Positions 36,548 through 45,854 of a stretch of 48,196 bases of DNA are shown piece after piece. The number at the start of each line of letters is the position of its first letter. The stretch's first letter is position 1. The DNA comes from DTU015 sp964406505 (lineage in GTDB: Bacteria > Bacillota > Sulfobacillia > Fermentithermobacillales > Fermentithermobacillaceae): assembly GCA_964406505.1 (NCBI GenBank), contig CAYORX010000014.1:1-48196 (forward strand), read 5' to 3'. A program made the translations under genes and the position numbers. Below the pieces are notes generated by a model that was not told the origin of the DNA, ran no database searches, and saw only the letters and a program-made list of their open reading frames with translations.

Positions 36548-38182
36548 ATGAAAGTTAAGTGGTATGCAATTAGATGTATTGCGGTTCTAGTTGCAATGGT
36601 GATGCTTTTTGGTTGCACTCCGGCAGTAAAAAATGGTGACAATGGTGAAGTCGTAGATCCGGATCCAGTTGCTGCAGAAGACGATCGTTACGGGGGAGAA
36701 CTCAGAATAGCGACAGATTTAGTAAGTTCGATCATTGATCCACATCTTTCAAACGGATTGATGGCAAGTTATCAGTGGATGCAATATATTTTTGAGACTC
36801 CACTAGCCTGGTCAGCAAGCGGGGAATTTTATCCCTTGCTTTGTGATTATGACTATTCAGATGATGGGTTAACTCTTAAACTGACTGTTTTGCCCGACAG
36901 ATATTTTTCTGACGGTACTCCTGTGACCCTTGAGGATGTCATGGCCTCAATAGAACGTACGGGTAAATATTATGCAGGATTCAAGGATGCCTTTGCCGAT
37001 CTTTTGGTCAATGTCGAGGTTGTGGACGATAGCGTAATATATACATTAAGTGAATATAATCCAAATACGTTGCTCCGGCTCTCAAATACGGGTGGTCCTT
37101 GCTATGTTATGAAAAAAGAACTGTTAGATCAATTAGGAGAGGACGGTCAAGTAACCGATGTTTCCCAGTTGATTGGCACAGGGTGTTACACTTTGGAAAA
37201 ATATGAACCGGAAACGGAAATCGTTTTAGCAAAGAATCCAGACTACGTTCCACTAGAAAGCGATGGTATTGGACCAGCTGCTCCACGTTATGGTTATTGC
37301 GATAAGATTATTCTTTGCGTTAACCTCGACGCCACATCGCGCACAGCGGGACTTCTTGCAGGTGATTATGATTTTGGAAGTGTATTAGCGGACATGCAAC
37401 CTCAAGCCAAGGAAGCGGGTCTTAAAGTTGCTTATTTACACAATGAATGGGCACCAGCTATCTTCTTTAATCTACACGAATCAAATAAAGATAGTCCCAT
37501 TAATGATAAGAATCTTCGAAAGGCCATTCGTGCTGCGTTAGATATGGAAGCTATTATGCTAGCGATCAGGGAAGGCGACGAGACTGCGTTTGTTTTAGAT
37601 CCCAACCCCATGTCGATGCATAGTATTTATCATAATGATGTGATAAAAAATGCGGATTGGAACATCGCCGATGAAGAAAAGGTTCGAGAGTATTTAGAGG
37701 CTTCTGATTATGACGGTGAACCTATTCAGTGGCTTTGTGCCCAAAGTGCTTCCTTTTATAGTGCAGCCGTAGTTGGTATCCAAGCACTTCAAGATGTCGG
37801 CATTAACGCAGAGATGAAGTTAGTGGATGCAGGTTCTCACAGCGCTATGCGCAATGATCCCGCTACAGGGCATGATATTGGTGCTTGGGAAACTCAAAAA
37901 GCGTCTACAGTTCCCACAGCTCAAACGAGTTTTGTAACTGGTGATTCGGGCGGTTGGTGGGAAAACGATGAGAAGTCTCGATTACTTTCAATCTTAGGTA
38001 GCGCCGTGATGGGTTCTGAAGAAAGTGTAAATGCCTATTACGAATTTTGTGAGTTAGCAGCCGAGGAAGTACCCTGGATCGTATTTGGTGAATTATATAC
38101 TATTCGCTACGCTGTTCCCGAGTTAGAGCTTAATTATGATGGTACTCACGCTTATTATTGGAATTCTTATTTCGCTAAATAG
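36548..38182 (+). CDS. peptide-binding lipoprotein, SBP_5 family, ordinary domain order
   Basis: This 544-residue lipoprotein (lipobox LFG-Cys23 after a hydrophobic signal) has ordinary SBP_5 order. GGELRIATDL and SIIDPHLSNG come first, then VTLEDVMASIERT, IGTGCYTLEKY, TAGLLAGDYDFG and NLRKAIRAALDMEAI. VREYLEASDYDGEPIQWLCAQ then leads into the C-terminal lobe, ending in PWIVFGELYTIRYAVP. AGGAGG precedes the ATG. It delivers ligand to the permeases encoded just downstream. It also serves as an internal comparison for the permuted protein at 7660-9447: the motif pair joined here is split to opposite ends there. Confidence 0.92.
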   Translation: MKVKWYAIRCIAVLVAMVMLFGCTPAVKNGDNGEVVDPDPVAAEDDRYGGELRIATDLVSSIIDPHLSNGLMASYQWMQYIFETPLAWSASGEFYPLLCDYDYSDDGLTLKLTVLPDRYFSDGTPVTLEDVMASIERTGKYYAGFKDAFADLLVNVEVVDDSVIYTLSEYNPNTLLRLSNTGGPCYVMKKELLDQLGEDGQVTDVSQLIGTGCYTLEKYEPETEIVLAKNPDYVPLESDGIGPAAPRYGYCDKIILCVNLDATSRTAGLLAGDYDFGSVLADMQPQAKEAGLKVAYLHNEWAPAIFFNLHESNKDSPINDKNLRKAIRAALDMEAIMLAIREGDETAFVLDPNPMSMHSIYHNDVIKNADWNIADEEKVREYLEASDYDGEPIQWLCAQSASFYSAAVVGIQALQDVGINAEMKLVDAGSHSAMRNDPATGHDIGAWETQKASTVPTAQTSFVTGDSGGWWENDEKSRLLSILGSAVMGSEESVNAYYEFCELAAEEVPWIVFGELYTIRYAVPELELNYDGTHAYYWNSYFAK

Positions 38183-38207
38183 TCTTCAAACGGGGAATTA
38201 GGTGAGG

Positions 38208-38230
38208 GGGGAGCCAAACTTTGGTTCCCC
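38208..38230 (+). promoter_or_regulatory. hairpin between binding-protein and permease genes
   Basis: GGGGAGCCAAA (38208-38218) and TTTGGTTCCCC (38220-38230) form a stem with one G-T wobble and no following T-run. Such hairpins after a binding-protein gene commonly stabilise its message or allow partial termination, giving more binding protein than permease. Confidence 0.6.
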
Positions 38231-38263
38231 TTCGTACACGTTCAGTCAAGGAGGCCCAGCCCA

Positions 38264-39211
38264 TTGCTGTCTTTTGTGGTTAAAAGAATCCTTTCAGCTA
38301 TACCTGTTGTTTTGATTGTAATGATTCTTATATTTTTTGTGATGCGTATTATTCCGGGCGATCCGGCAACTCTGATTTTAGGCGAGGAAGCATCGCTTGA
38401 AGACATTGCGAATTTAAAAGAATTAATGGGTCTAAATGATCCCCTTCCACTCCAATTCATAAACTATGTGCGAGATATTTTCTCAGGCAATTGGGGTAAT
38501 TCTTATTATAATAGTAAACCCGTATTTCAAAATATTATGGCAAAGTTAGAACCTACTATTCTAATAACTCTATATAGCACCGCTATTTCCGTAATAGTTG
38601 GAATATCACTTGGTGTTTTATCGGCTCGGTTTCATAATACCGTCATTGATTATACCTTTACCACAATTTCGGTGTTCGGACTATCAGTACCGATGTTTTG
38701 GTTAGGCGTTATGATGTTGTTTGCTTTCGGAGTTAAACTGAGGTGGTTTCCAGTTCAAGGCTATAGGCTTATTAAAAATGTCGGTTTTCTACAATCTTTA
38801 AAATATCTTACAATGCCTTCTGTAGCCATTGGTTTACAGCATGTAGCTAGTATTACACGATACACAAGATCAATGATGCTTGAAGTGCTCTCAAACAACT
38901 ACATTCGTACCGCCCATGCCAAGGGGCTTGCCGAACGAGTGGTGTTTTACAAGCATGCACTGAAAAATGCCTTATCACCCGTGGTTACTACCATTGGGTT
39001 TTCCATGGCATCTATGTTGGGCGGCACTGTGGTAGTAGAAATGGTGTTCAACATTCCAGGCATGGGTAAACTGGCCTATGATTCTCTTATGCGCCGCGAC
39101 TATTCACAGGAACAAGCTATAATTTTGTTTATGGCGATTATTTTTGTTTTTGTAAATATTCTAATGGATATTATCTACAAATGGCTTGATCCACGCATCG
39201 AGCTAGACTAG
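38264..39211 (+). CDS. peptide ABC importer permease, DppB type
   Basis: This is a standard-length (315-residue) permease with the N-terminal LSFVVKRILSAIPVVLIVM, the periplasmic start RIIPGDPATLILG, GNWGNSYYNSKPV, SVPMFWLGVMM and the EAA loop TAHAKGLAERVVFYKHALKN. A TTG start is used, eight bases after AAGGAGG. Unlike the DppB-type protein at 2632, it has no N-terminal extension. Confidence 0.93.
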   Translation: MLSFVVKRILSAIPVVLIVMILIFFVMRIIPGDPATLILGEEASLEDIANLKELMGLNDPLPLQFINYVRDIFSGNWGNSYYNSKPVFQNIMAKLEPTILITLYSTAISVIVGISLGVLSARFHNTVIDYTFTTISVFGLSVPMFWLGVMMLFAFGVKLRWFPVQGYRLIKNVGFLQSLKYLTMPSVAIGLQHVASITRYTRSMMLEVLSNNYIRTAHAKGLAERVVFYKHALKNALSPVVTTIGFSMASMLGGTVVVEMVFNIPGMGKLAYDSLMRRDYSQEQAIILFMAIIFVFVNILMDIIYKWLDPRIELD

Positions 39212-39216
39212 GGGCA

Positions 39217-40059
39217 ATGACCATGAAAGAAAAACCTATGAAACCAGGTGCGTTTGTAAGAAGGTATGGGCGTATCATTGCTGCAGGAACCGTACTTATA
39301 ATTATCTGTCTTATCGCAATTTTCGCTTCTCAAATAGCTACTCACAATCCCTATACTATTGACATGTATAACATAAAATTACTTCCTGATGATGAGCATT
39401 TAATGGGAACCGATGTTTACGGTCGTGATCTCTTTTCGCGTTTGATTTACGGTACTCGCGTGTCGCTCATAGTTTCTATTTCGGTCAACGTGCTTGCGAT
39501 CGTTATCGGCACTATTATCGGGCTCTTTGCGGGCTATTACAGGAAAATTGATTTAGTGGTTATGCGTATCATGGAAGGTATAAACGCGATCCCTATGCTA
39601 CTTTTAGCTATTGTACTGGTATCTGTGTTAGGTCCCGGCTTTGACAAGATTATAGCTTGTTTGACTATCGTGAATCTGCCCGGTATCGCACGATTGGTTC
39701 GTAGCCAAGTGTTAGCCATTAAAGAACAAGAACATGTTGAAAGTGCGAAGGCTTTAGGTGCTTCAGATTTTCGAATAATTTTTAAATATATTTTACCTTT
39801 ATGTTTTTCACCCATCATTATTCGATTTACCGGAGGACTTGCGAGCACAACGCTTACCCAAGCGTCATTAAGTTTTTTAGGAGTCGGCTTAGATCCTACA
39901 ATCCCTAGTTGGGGGGGAATTATTAGCGAGGGAAAATCATCCATTATGACCCATCCATTTTTATGTGCCTATCCAGGCTTCGCTATTGTTATCTTGGTAC
40001 TAGCATTTACGGTATTTGGCGATGGGGTCAGGGATGTACTTGATCCTTCTTTAAGATAA
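39217..40059 (+). CDS. peptide ABC importer permease, DppC type
   Basis: This is a 280-residue permease of ordinary length with MGTDVYGRDLFSRLIYGTR, the EAA loop HVESAKALGASDFRIIFKY, and the closing GDGVRDVLDPSLR. It starts six bases after the DppB-type gene, with AGGGG upstream. It pairs with that protein to form the import channel. Confidence 0.93.
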   Translation: MTMKEKPMKPGAFVRRYGRIIAAGTVLIIICLIAIFASQIATHNPYTIDMYNIKLLPDDEHLMGTDVYGRDLFSRLIYGTRVSLIVSISVNVLAIVIGTIIGLFAGYYRKIDLVVMRIMEGINAIPMLLLAIVLVSVLGPGFDKIIACLTIVNLPGIARLVRSQVLAIKEQEHVESAKALGASDFRIIFKYILPLCFSPIIIRFTGGLASTTLTQASLSFLGVGLDPTIPSWGGIISEGKSSIMTHPFLCAYPGFAIVILVLAFTVFGDGVRDVLDPSLR

Positions 40060-40060
40060 T

Positions 40061-41053
40061 ATGCTGATGAATATTGAGAATAATGGACATAACGATGTGG
40101 TTTTGAGTATATCTGATCTAAAACTGAGTTTCGAAAGTGACTACGGTACAACTCAGATTTTAAACGGTATTTCTTTTGATATTCGTAAAGGTGAGACTTT
40201 AGGTATCGTTGGAGAATCAGGTTGTGGCAAAAGCATGACAGCACTTTGTGTAATGCGTCTATTAAAAACACCCCCAGCCTGTATAGAGGGTAGCATTCGC
40301 TTTTCTGGCAAGGAACTGCTTGGTTTAAGTCGAAAAGAGATGCGCGAAATTCGGGGAAACCAAATGTCCATGATATTTCAAGACCCGATGACCAGCCTTA
40401 ACCCTGTGTTCACCATAGGTCAACAATTGGACGAAGTGTTCATGTTGCATCAAGGGTTATCTAAATTGGAAGCACGTTTACGTTCGGTAGATATGCTTCG
40501 TAAGGTTAACATAGCTTTGCCCGAAAAACGTGTGAATGAATATCCCTTTCAGTTGTCTGGAGGTATGCGGCAGCGTGTTATGATCGCTATGGCTTTAGCA
40601 TGTAGACCCAAATTACTTATAGCAGACGAACCTACTACCGCATTAGATGTAACCGTACAAGCCCAGGTGCTTGATTTGATGCGTGGCTTACAGATCGAAA
40701 CAGGTACGGCAATTGCATTTATTACGCATGATTTGGGCGTGATCTCTGAAATGTGTGAACGTGCAATTGTGTTTTATTGTGGAGAAATCATGGAAGAGGC
40801 ACCTATAGAAACTTTACTTTCTCGCCCGAAGCATCCATATACGCAAGGTTTGCTGGGCGCGCTGCCTAAGTTCGGTCGCAAGTCCAAAAAATTATATGTA
40901 ATACCTGGGATGGTGCCGCCAGCAGGACAGTTTCCGAAAGGCTGCGTATTCGAACCTAGATGTTCAAAATCGACAGCGCACTGCCGTTTAAATAAGCCCC
41001 ATGGAATTCAATTAAATGAAAACCATCAAGTGCGGTGTTTTCTTTATCAATGA
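40061..41053 (+). CDS. peptide ABC importer ATP-binding protein, DppD type
   Basis: This 330-residue ATPase has Walker A GESGCGKSM, Q-loop IFQDPMTSLNP, signature LSGGMRQR, Walker B LLIADEPTTALD and ITHDLGV. The tail GCVFEPRCSKSTAHC ... VRCFLYQ has the four-cysteine pattern seen in DppD-type ATPases. It begins one base after the previous stop; ATGs at 40061 and 40067 are both possible. Confidence 0.93.
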   Translation: MLMNIENNGHNDVVLSISDLKLSFESDYGTTQILNGISFDIRKGETLGIVGESGCGKSMTALCVMRLLKTPPACIEGSIRFSGKELLGLSRKEMREIRGNQMSMIFQDPMTSLNPVFTIGQQLDEVFMLHQGLSKLEARLRSVDMLRKVNIALPEKRVNEYPFQLSGGMRQRVMIAMALACRPKLLIADEPTTALDVTVQAQVLDLMRGLQIETGTAIAFITHDLGVISEMCERAIVFYCGEIMEEAPIETLLSRPKHPYTQGLLGALPKFGRKSKKLYVIPGMVPPAGQFPKGCVFEPRCSKSTAHCRLNKPHGIQLNENHQVRCFLYQ

Positions 41054-41098
41054 TGAAAGAAATGTTATCAATGGTGAAAGAAAGGAAGTGTAGTAGAT

Positions 41099-42205
41099 AT
41101 TCAGCAGCGCAATGGTAGCTATCAGGTTCTTGTAAAAGCCAGAAACCTTACAAAATGGTTTCCCGTTAAGAAGTGGTTTTTTCAAAAACAGGCATATGTT
41201 CAAGCCGTGGATGAAGTAAGCTTTGATCTTTATCAGGGAGAAACGCTTGGTGTGGTAGGTGAATCAGGTTGCGGAAAATCAACTTTAGCTCGCACACTTT
41301 TGCGTCTTATCGAACCAACTAGGGGAACGGTAGAGTATGACCAGAGGGATATTTTAGCAATGAGTAAAAGGGAACTTCGTATGTTGCGGCGAGACGTTCA
41401 AATAATATTTCAAGATCCCTACAGTTCATTACACCCTCGTATGAAAATTGGCGATATCATCGCAGAACCGCTTCGTATAAGTAGATTGATGCCCGCCAAG
41501 GCGCAACAAGATCAACGCATTTTGGAGCTAACAGCGCTAGTAAGTCTTGACCCATCTTTTATACATCGGTATCCTCATGAACTTTCGGGCGGACAACAGC
41601 AGCGCGTAGCAATCGCTCGTGCCTTGGCCACCAACCCTAATTTATTAATTTGTGACGAACCGGTATCCGCGTTAGATGTGTCGGTACGTGCTCAAATTCT
41701 CAATTTGTTGGAAGAACTTCAAGAAGAACTTAATCTAACTTATTTATTTATCAGCCACGATCTATCGGTAATTGAACATATTTGTGATAGGGTAATGATA
41801 ATGTATCTCGGGCAAATAGTGGAATTAGGTACGACCGAGCAGATTTTCAGTAGTTGTTTGCATCCCTATACACAAGCCTTGATGTCAGCAATACCTTTGG
41901 TAGGTAGATCTGCACAAAGTGAACGTATTTTGCTCGAAGGTGAAATTCCAAGCCCGGTAAATCCGCCTAAAGGGTGTCGATTTCATACTAGGTGTAGGTT
42001 TGCGTCGGACATTTGTTTCACAAAACCTGAACTTCGCAAAGTATGCAAAAAGACAGATAATGTTATCTGGGAAGGTATAAATTCGGATGTAGTCGAAGAT
42101 ATAGAAAAAGTAGAAAAAGTAGATTTAGGTCTGGGTGGTTATGAGGGTGGTAATTCACCCGGGGATCATTTTGTTGCTTGTCATCTAGCAGGTAACCCGT
42201 TCTGA
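41099..42205 (+). CDS. peptide ABC importer ATP-binding protein, DppF type, start uncertain
   Basis: Walker A GESGCGKST, IFQDPYSSLHPR, LSGGQQQRVAIARAL, LLICDEPVSALD and SHDLSVIEH identify the second ATPase. The first ordinary start in frame is a GTG at 41207, but that would remove the family's N-terminal strand (VLVKARNLTKWFPVKK ... AYVQAVDEV), which is encoded in frame from about 41102. The open frame after TGA at 41075 contains no ATG, GTG or TTG before it. An ATT at 41099, about ten bases after AAAGGAAG, or a small sequencing error would solve this. The C-terminal tail also has an acidic and glycine insertion of about 35 residues between the conserved cysteines. Confidence 0.85.
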   Translation: MQQRNGSYQVLVKARNLTKWFPVKKWFFQKQAYVQAVDEVSFDLYQGETLGVVGESGCGKSTLARTLLRLIEPTRGTVEYDQRDILAMSKRELRMLRRDVQIIFQDPYSSLHPRMKIGDIIAEPLRISRLMPAKAQQDQRILELTALVSLDPSFIHRYPHELSGGQQQRVAIARALATNPNLLICDEPVSALDVSVRAQILNLLEELQEELNLTYLFISHDLSVIEHICDRVMIMYLGQIVELGTTEQIFSSCLHPYTQALMSAIPLVGRSAQSERILLEGEIPSPVNPPKGCRFHTRCRFASDICFTKPELRKVCKKTDNVIWEGINSDVVEDIEKVEKVDLGLGGYEGGNSPGDHFVACHLAGNPF

Positions 42206-42223
42206 AACGAGGAGGATTAGCAA

Positions 42224-43396
42224 ATGAAACATATAAAACAGAAAATTCACGAGAGTGTAAAAGACCAATGTGATCGGTTGTTTGAACTAGCATCTGAAAT
42301 TTTCGACCGTCCTGAGTACGATTACGAAGAACATTTTGCGGCTCGTTTATTAACAGACTATTTAGAGGAAATTGGGTTTTCTGTAGAACGGGGAATTGCT
42401 GATTTGCCAACGGCTTTTCGTGCAGAGTGGGAGAGAGGTAAAGATGGTCCGGTGATCGGCTTTTTAGGTGAATATGATGCTTTAAGAAATTTGGGTCATG
42501 CTTGTGGTCATCATCTGCAAACGCCGATTTGCATAGGTGCGGCAGTGGCATTGCGTGAAGTTGTTACCGAAATTCCTTTTAAACTAGTTATTTACGGTAC
42601 TCCAGCAGAAGAAACTAGTGGTGGCAAGATATTTATGGCCGAAAGTGGTTGTTTCAAAGAATTGGATCTTGCTATGGCCTATCATTCCGGACGGACGGCT
42701 GGTGTATCGCGTACCTCTAAAGCGCTGCAATCGGTGGTTGTAGATTTTCAGGGGATTCCTTCTCACGCATCAAGCGCTCCGCATCTTGGACGTAGTGCTC
42801 TTGATGCCATGGTACTATCTTTTCATGGTGTAGAATGTTTAAGAGAACACCTAAAAGACGGTTGCCGTCTCCATTATACGGTTAAAGAAGGTACGGGCCC
42901 AAGCAACATTATCCATGAAAAAGCATCAGCCGGGTACACGCTTCGGGCACCAGACAGAATTTATCTTGAAGAGGTAGTTCGAAGGTTTAACAAGGTTTTA
43001 GATGGCGCAGCGCTAATGACTGAAACAAGTTATACGACCAGCCATAGTCCGGCGTTTTATAATACTATACCTATTCCGGCGTTAGTGGATGTCGCTTTAG
43101 CTAACTTAGAGTATTATAATTTGGAAAAAATTGAGCGCATCGAGAGAGGTAGTGGCGGATCAACTGATTTCGGAAATGTGAGTTGGATTGTACCTTCTGT
43201 GATGATTTCTACATTTTACTGCGACGCTCCGGCTCACAGTAAAGAATGGCTTGAGGCTGGTAAATCCAGCGCAGCTCGCGATTCGATTGTAGATGGCGCA
43301 TCAGTGATGGCAGCGACCGCATATGACGTGTTGAGCGATCCGAAATTATTGGCGCTAATTAAACAACAATTTTCAGAAGAAACCAAGAAATCGTGA
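42224..43396 (+). CDS. M20-family amidohydrolase (M20D / AbgB-like)
   Basis: The 390-residue product carries the M20 motifs GEYDAL, GHACGHHLQT, the catalytic TPAEET, AYHSGRTAG, and the dimerisation-domain start SHASSAPHLGRSALDA. The subgroup includes aminobenzoyl-glutamate hydrolase, aminoacylase-like and dipeptide-cleaving enzymes. It removes an acyl or aminoacyl group in the cytoplasm, using two metals. GAGGAGG precedes the ATG and the gap to the DppF-type gene is 18 bases, so it is the last gene of the importer operon. It plausibly cleaves the imported compound and feeds the amino-acid dehydrogenase at 33856. Confidence 0.9.
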   Translation: MKHIKQKIHESVKDQCDRLFELASEIFDRPEYDYEEHFAARLLTDYLEEIGFSVERGIADLPTAFRAEWERGKDGPVIGFLGEYDALRNLGHACGHHLQTPICIGAAVALREVVTEIPFKLVIYGTPAEETSGGKIFMAESGCFKELDLAMAYHSGRTAGVSRTSKALQSVVVDFQGIPSHASSAPHLGRSALDAMVLSFHGVECLREHLKDGCRLHYTVKEGTGPSNIIHEKASAGYTLRAPDRIYLEEVVRRFNKVLDGAALMTETSYTTSHSPAFYNTIPIPALVDVALANLEYYNLEKIERIERGSGGSTDFGNVSWIVPSVMISTFYCDAPAHSKEWLEAGKSSAARDSIVDGASVMAATAYDVLSDPKLLALIKQQFSEETKKS

Positions 43397-43460
43397 AGTA
43401 GGGCTAGCTGTGTATATATCGGCGACATAAAGTTCATGTATTCAGTAGATTAAAGAACAT

Positions 43461-43654
43461 ACCGCGGTACCGTCCCGCAGTTTCGGCATCATGCCGTCGT
43501 TCCATCCCGCCGTTTCGGCATCATTCCGCGGTTCCATCCCGCCGTTTCGGCATCATGCCGCGGTTCCATCCCGCCGTTTCGGCATCATTCCGCGGTTCCG
43601 TCCCGCCGTTTCGGCACTATGTGGAACTTCCATCCTGTTAATTTGGCACTATAC
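43461..43654 (+). repeat. 32-bp repeat array C (6 units)
   Basis: Core GGCATCAT or GGCACTAT recurs with GG at 43485, 43517, 43549, 43581, 43613 and 43645, always 32 bases apart. Typical units read TTCCATCCCGCCG then TTTCGGCATCATGCCGCGG. The array fills the space between the convergent M20 gene and the C_GCAxxG_C_C pseudogene, reaching the latter's stop codon. Confidence 0.95.
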
Positions 43655-44188
43655 TTAGGCTTTTTCATTATTAGAGTTTAGATTTTGCCTATATTCCATA
43701 ATAATTCCACAAGCAATCTTTGTCGCAGCGGCGCAAACTCTAGGGCAAACATCTAGGCCTCTGTCTGCATATCACGCGTTCCTATGTTGCTTTAAATTAA
43801 AACCATATTCCCGGCCGAAAAATTTGTTTTGAATATCCGCACAGCTTACTGTTTCATACATTGTTCCAAATTTTTTGAACAACTTGCTAGAACAACTTAA
43901 AATTTCTTCATAAGCATCGAAGGTTTTCAATTCAGGCGAACCAACTTCTAGTCCGATAACCATCACAGCCCCTGTCAATGTCCCATATATTTTACCCATC
44001 CTAGCGACCCCGCCTGATAAAACGACACTCGCCTTGGCACACTGATTAAAAGTCTTTGAATTCCGTATTATCTTAAGATGATCGTTTAAGGCAATCAATA
44101 TACACCGACTACATCCTTCATAAGTCTTGTTATAATTATTCGCTGATTTGACGACAGCATCGGTGATTTTTTCGGGACTTCCCGGAGA
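43655..44188 (-). pseudogene. C_GCAxxG_C_C-family redox protein, frameshifted
   Basis: The main fragment reads EGCSRCILIALNDHL, then QCAKASVVLSGGVARMGKIYGTLTG and AVMVIGLEVGS, the pattern of the C_GCAxxG_C_C family. The expected cysteine before GTLTG is Tyr. The frame stops near 43783, but the family's C-terminal helix continues in another frame as DVCPRVCAAATKIACGIIME and ends at 43655, at the edge of array C. Upstream, the frame opens after a TAA at 44189-44191 without a usable start codon. With a frameshift, a lost cysteine and no start, it is probably inactive. Confidence 0.75.
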
Positions 44189-44295
44189 TTAACGCGGCTA
44201 AGATAGATAGATCGGTTTCGTTATTGCATAAAGTGTTTTCTTCTTTTTTATTGAATGTGGTTCTATTTGAATCCTTATTTCCTAAATATTTGTTC

Positions 44296-45081
44296 TTATT
44301 CAATGTGTAGTCCTACCTTTTTCCCGAGTTTTTGATAACTCTTCTCAAGTTGATATTCCAGCCGCAAGTTATAGTCTATTGGAAACAAAGGTTTATTTGC
44401 CTCAATGGTTTTAAGGCCATCGAGCAAATCTTGTGCCTTTTCCCATGGAAGGCTGAATATGAGTTCGTATTCTTGAGCCGCGGCCCTCGCCCTATCGCCC
44501 ATGCAAGGAATAGTTATGCTGAAATCGCGATTTTGTATCGCCGGCACGATTGCGTAAACACAACCTGCATGTCCCGATAGGATGGATGATACGTCTCTTC
44601 CATCAATCCAGTTAACAGCTATCAAGATCTGTGTGAGTTGAGAAGGATCGCAGTAAATGATGATTAAATCCGGATTCATCACTGTTTTTTCTAAAGGGCT
44701 AATCACAATTCCAATATATTTGTTTGTACGAAGTCTGGGCATTTGTTTCGCCCATCGACTACCTGCCGCCTTAGTTTTGGCAGTTCCAGGATATCTATTT
44801 TCACCATCCAAAAATTCTTCAGGCGGTGGCGCAAAACCAAGACCTATCACGGGTTCAAAGCACCAGTTATCCTCTTTCAGCATGGCTAATGTTTGGCCTT
44901 GTCTTCTAGCCTGAGCAAAAGATTGACACAAAGCCAACCGTCTTCCAATATTTTTTACAGGCCGCACGGCGTACTCTGGAATTTGTTCTTCATTTCTAAT
45001 CATTTTAATGGTGATAGGTTTTGTCTTTAAACGTAAGAGTTTTTCAAGGTTATGCGCCATGATTCTGGCTTCATTGTTCAT
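44296..45081 (-). CDS. DUF169-family protein
   Basis: The 261-residue protein matches the DUF169 pattern: an N-terminal helix LEKLLRLKTKPITIKMI, then a cysteine pair in ALCQSFAQARRQGQ and NWCFEPVIGLG, followed by SPLEKTVMNPDLIIIYCDPSQ and a late IPCMGDRARA. The function of the family is not established. The open frame extends to 45222, but AAGGAGTGA eight bases before the ATG at 45081 and the start of homology fix the shorter form. It is an intact single gene between two decayed genes, with repeat array D upstream. Confidence 0.82.
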   Translation of the reverse strand: MNNEARIMAHNLEKLLRLKTKPITIKMIRNEEQIPEYAVRPVKNIGRRLALCQSFAQARRQGQTLAMLKEDNWCFEPVIGLGFAPPPEEFLDGENRYPGTAKTKAAGSRWAKQMPRLRTNKYIGIVISPLEKTVMNPDLIIIYCDPSQLTQILIAVNWIDGRDVSSILSGHAGCVYAIVPAIQNRDFSITIPCMGDRARAAAQEYELIFSLPWEKAQDLLDGLKTIEANKPLFPIDYNLRLEYQLEKSYQKLGKKVGLHIE

Positions 45082-45314
45082 TTTAGTATCACTCCTTAAC
45101 ATTGTTTGATCTTTGGTAACGATGTTTCGTGAAACGTTTAAACAAATTTCCATAATAAAAGTTTGTCGCAAAAAGGGCATCCTTGATTTTAGATGTTGTG
45201 ATTGTTCTTCTATCCTTTGCATGATTGATCCTTGTTTTTAAATTTTTAAAAAGCAAGGTCTTGGATTGAATAAACCTTTTAAAAACGAAGCACGAAATCT
45301 AGGTTTTAAAGGCT

Positions 45315-45690
45315 TTATTGTGCTGCTCGGGCACTACGCGAGCCTTCCATTGTGTCGTTTTGGCACCTTAGATAGTTCCATCGTGCTGTTTCGGCATTAT
45401 AGTTAATCCCTAACCTGTCATTAGTGCACTAAGCGTGCGCTTTTTGATGCTATTTTGGCATGATACTTCAGGTGTATCGTGGTGTTTCGGTATCAAACGG
45501 GACTTCCATCCTGCTTATTTGGCACTATGCCCTGGCTTTATGCTGTTGCTTTGGTACTATATCCAGGTTTCATTTTGCACTTCCGATATCAAACGAGACT
45601 TCCAACTTGCCGTTTAGGCATCTTGAAAGGCTTCATTGCAGTGTTTTGGCGATATAGGCTGGTTATACCCGACTGTGTCGTCAGTCTAAA
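45315..45690 (+). repeat. 32-bp repeat array D (about 12 diverged units)
   Basis: The GG of the core falls at 45330, 45362, 45393, 45425, 45457, 45489, 45521, 45553, 45585, 45617 and 45648, i.e. steps of 32 with two steps of 31; a last weak unit follows. Units are strongly diverged (for example TGTTTCGGTATCA, TTATTTGGCACTAT), yet the spacing holds. It lies upstream of the DUF169 gene. Confidence 0.85.
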
Positions 45691-45854
45691 CGCGCTTTAT
45701 CTGTCTAAAAAAATCTAATGTTTTATGTTTCAAAAAGACTTCGTTTCACGTTCGGATTTTTGGTGCGTTAGTGTAGGATATGGACTATTGACCGAAGAAA
45801 TTCTTTCCCGGACGGTGAATGAAAATCTTATTTATCGTAAGAAGGTTTGAGCAG

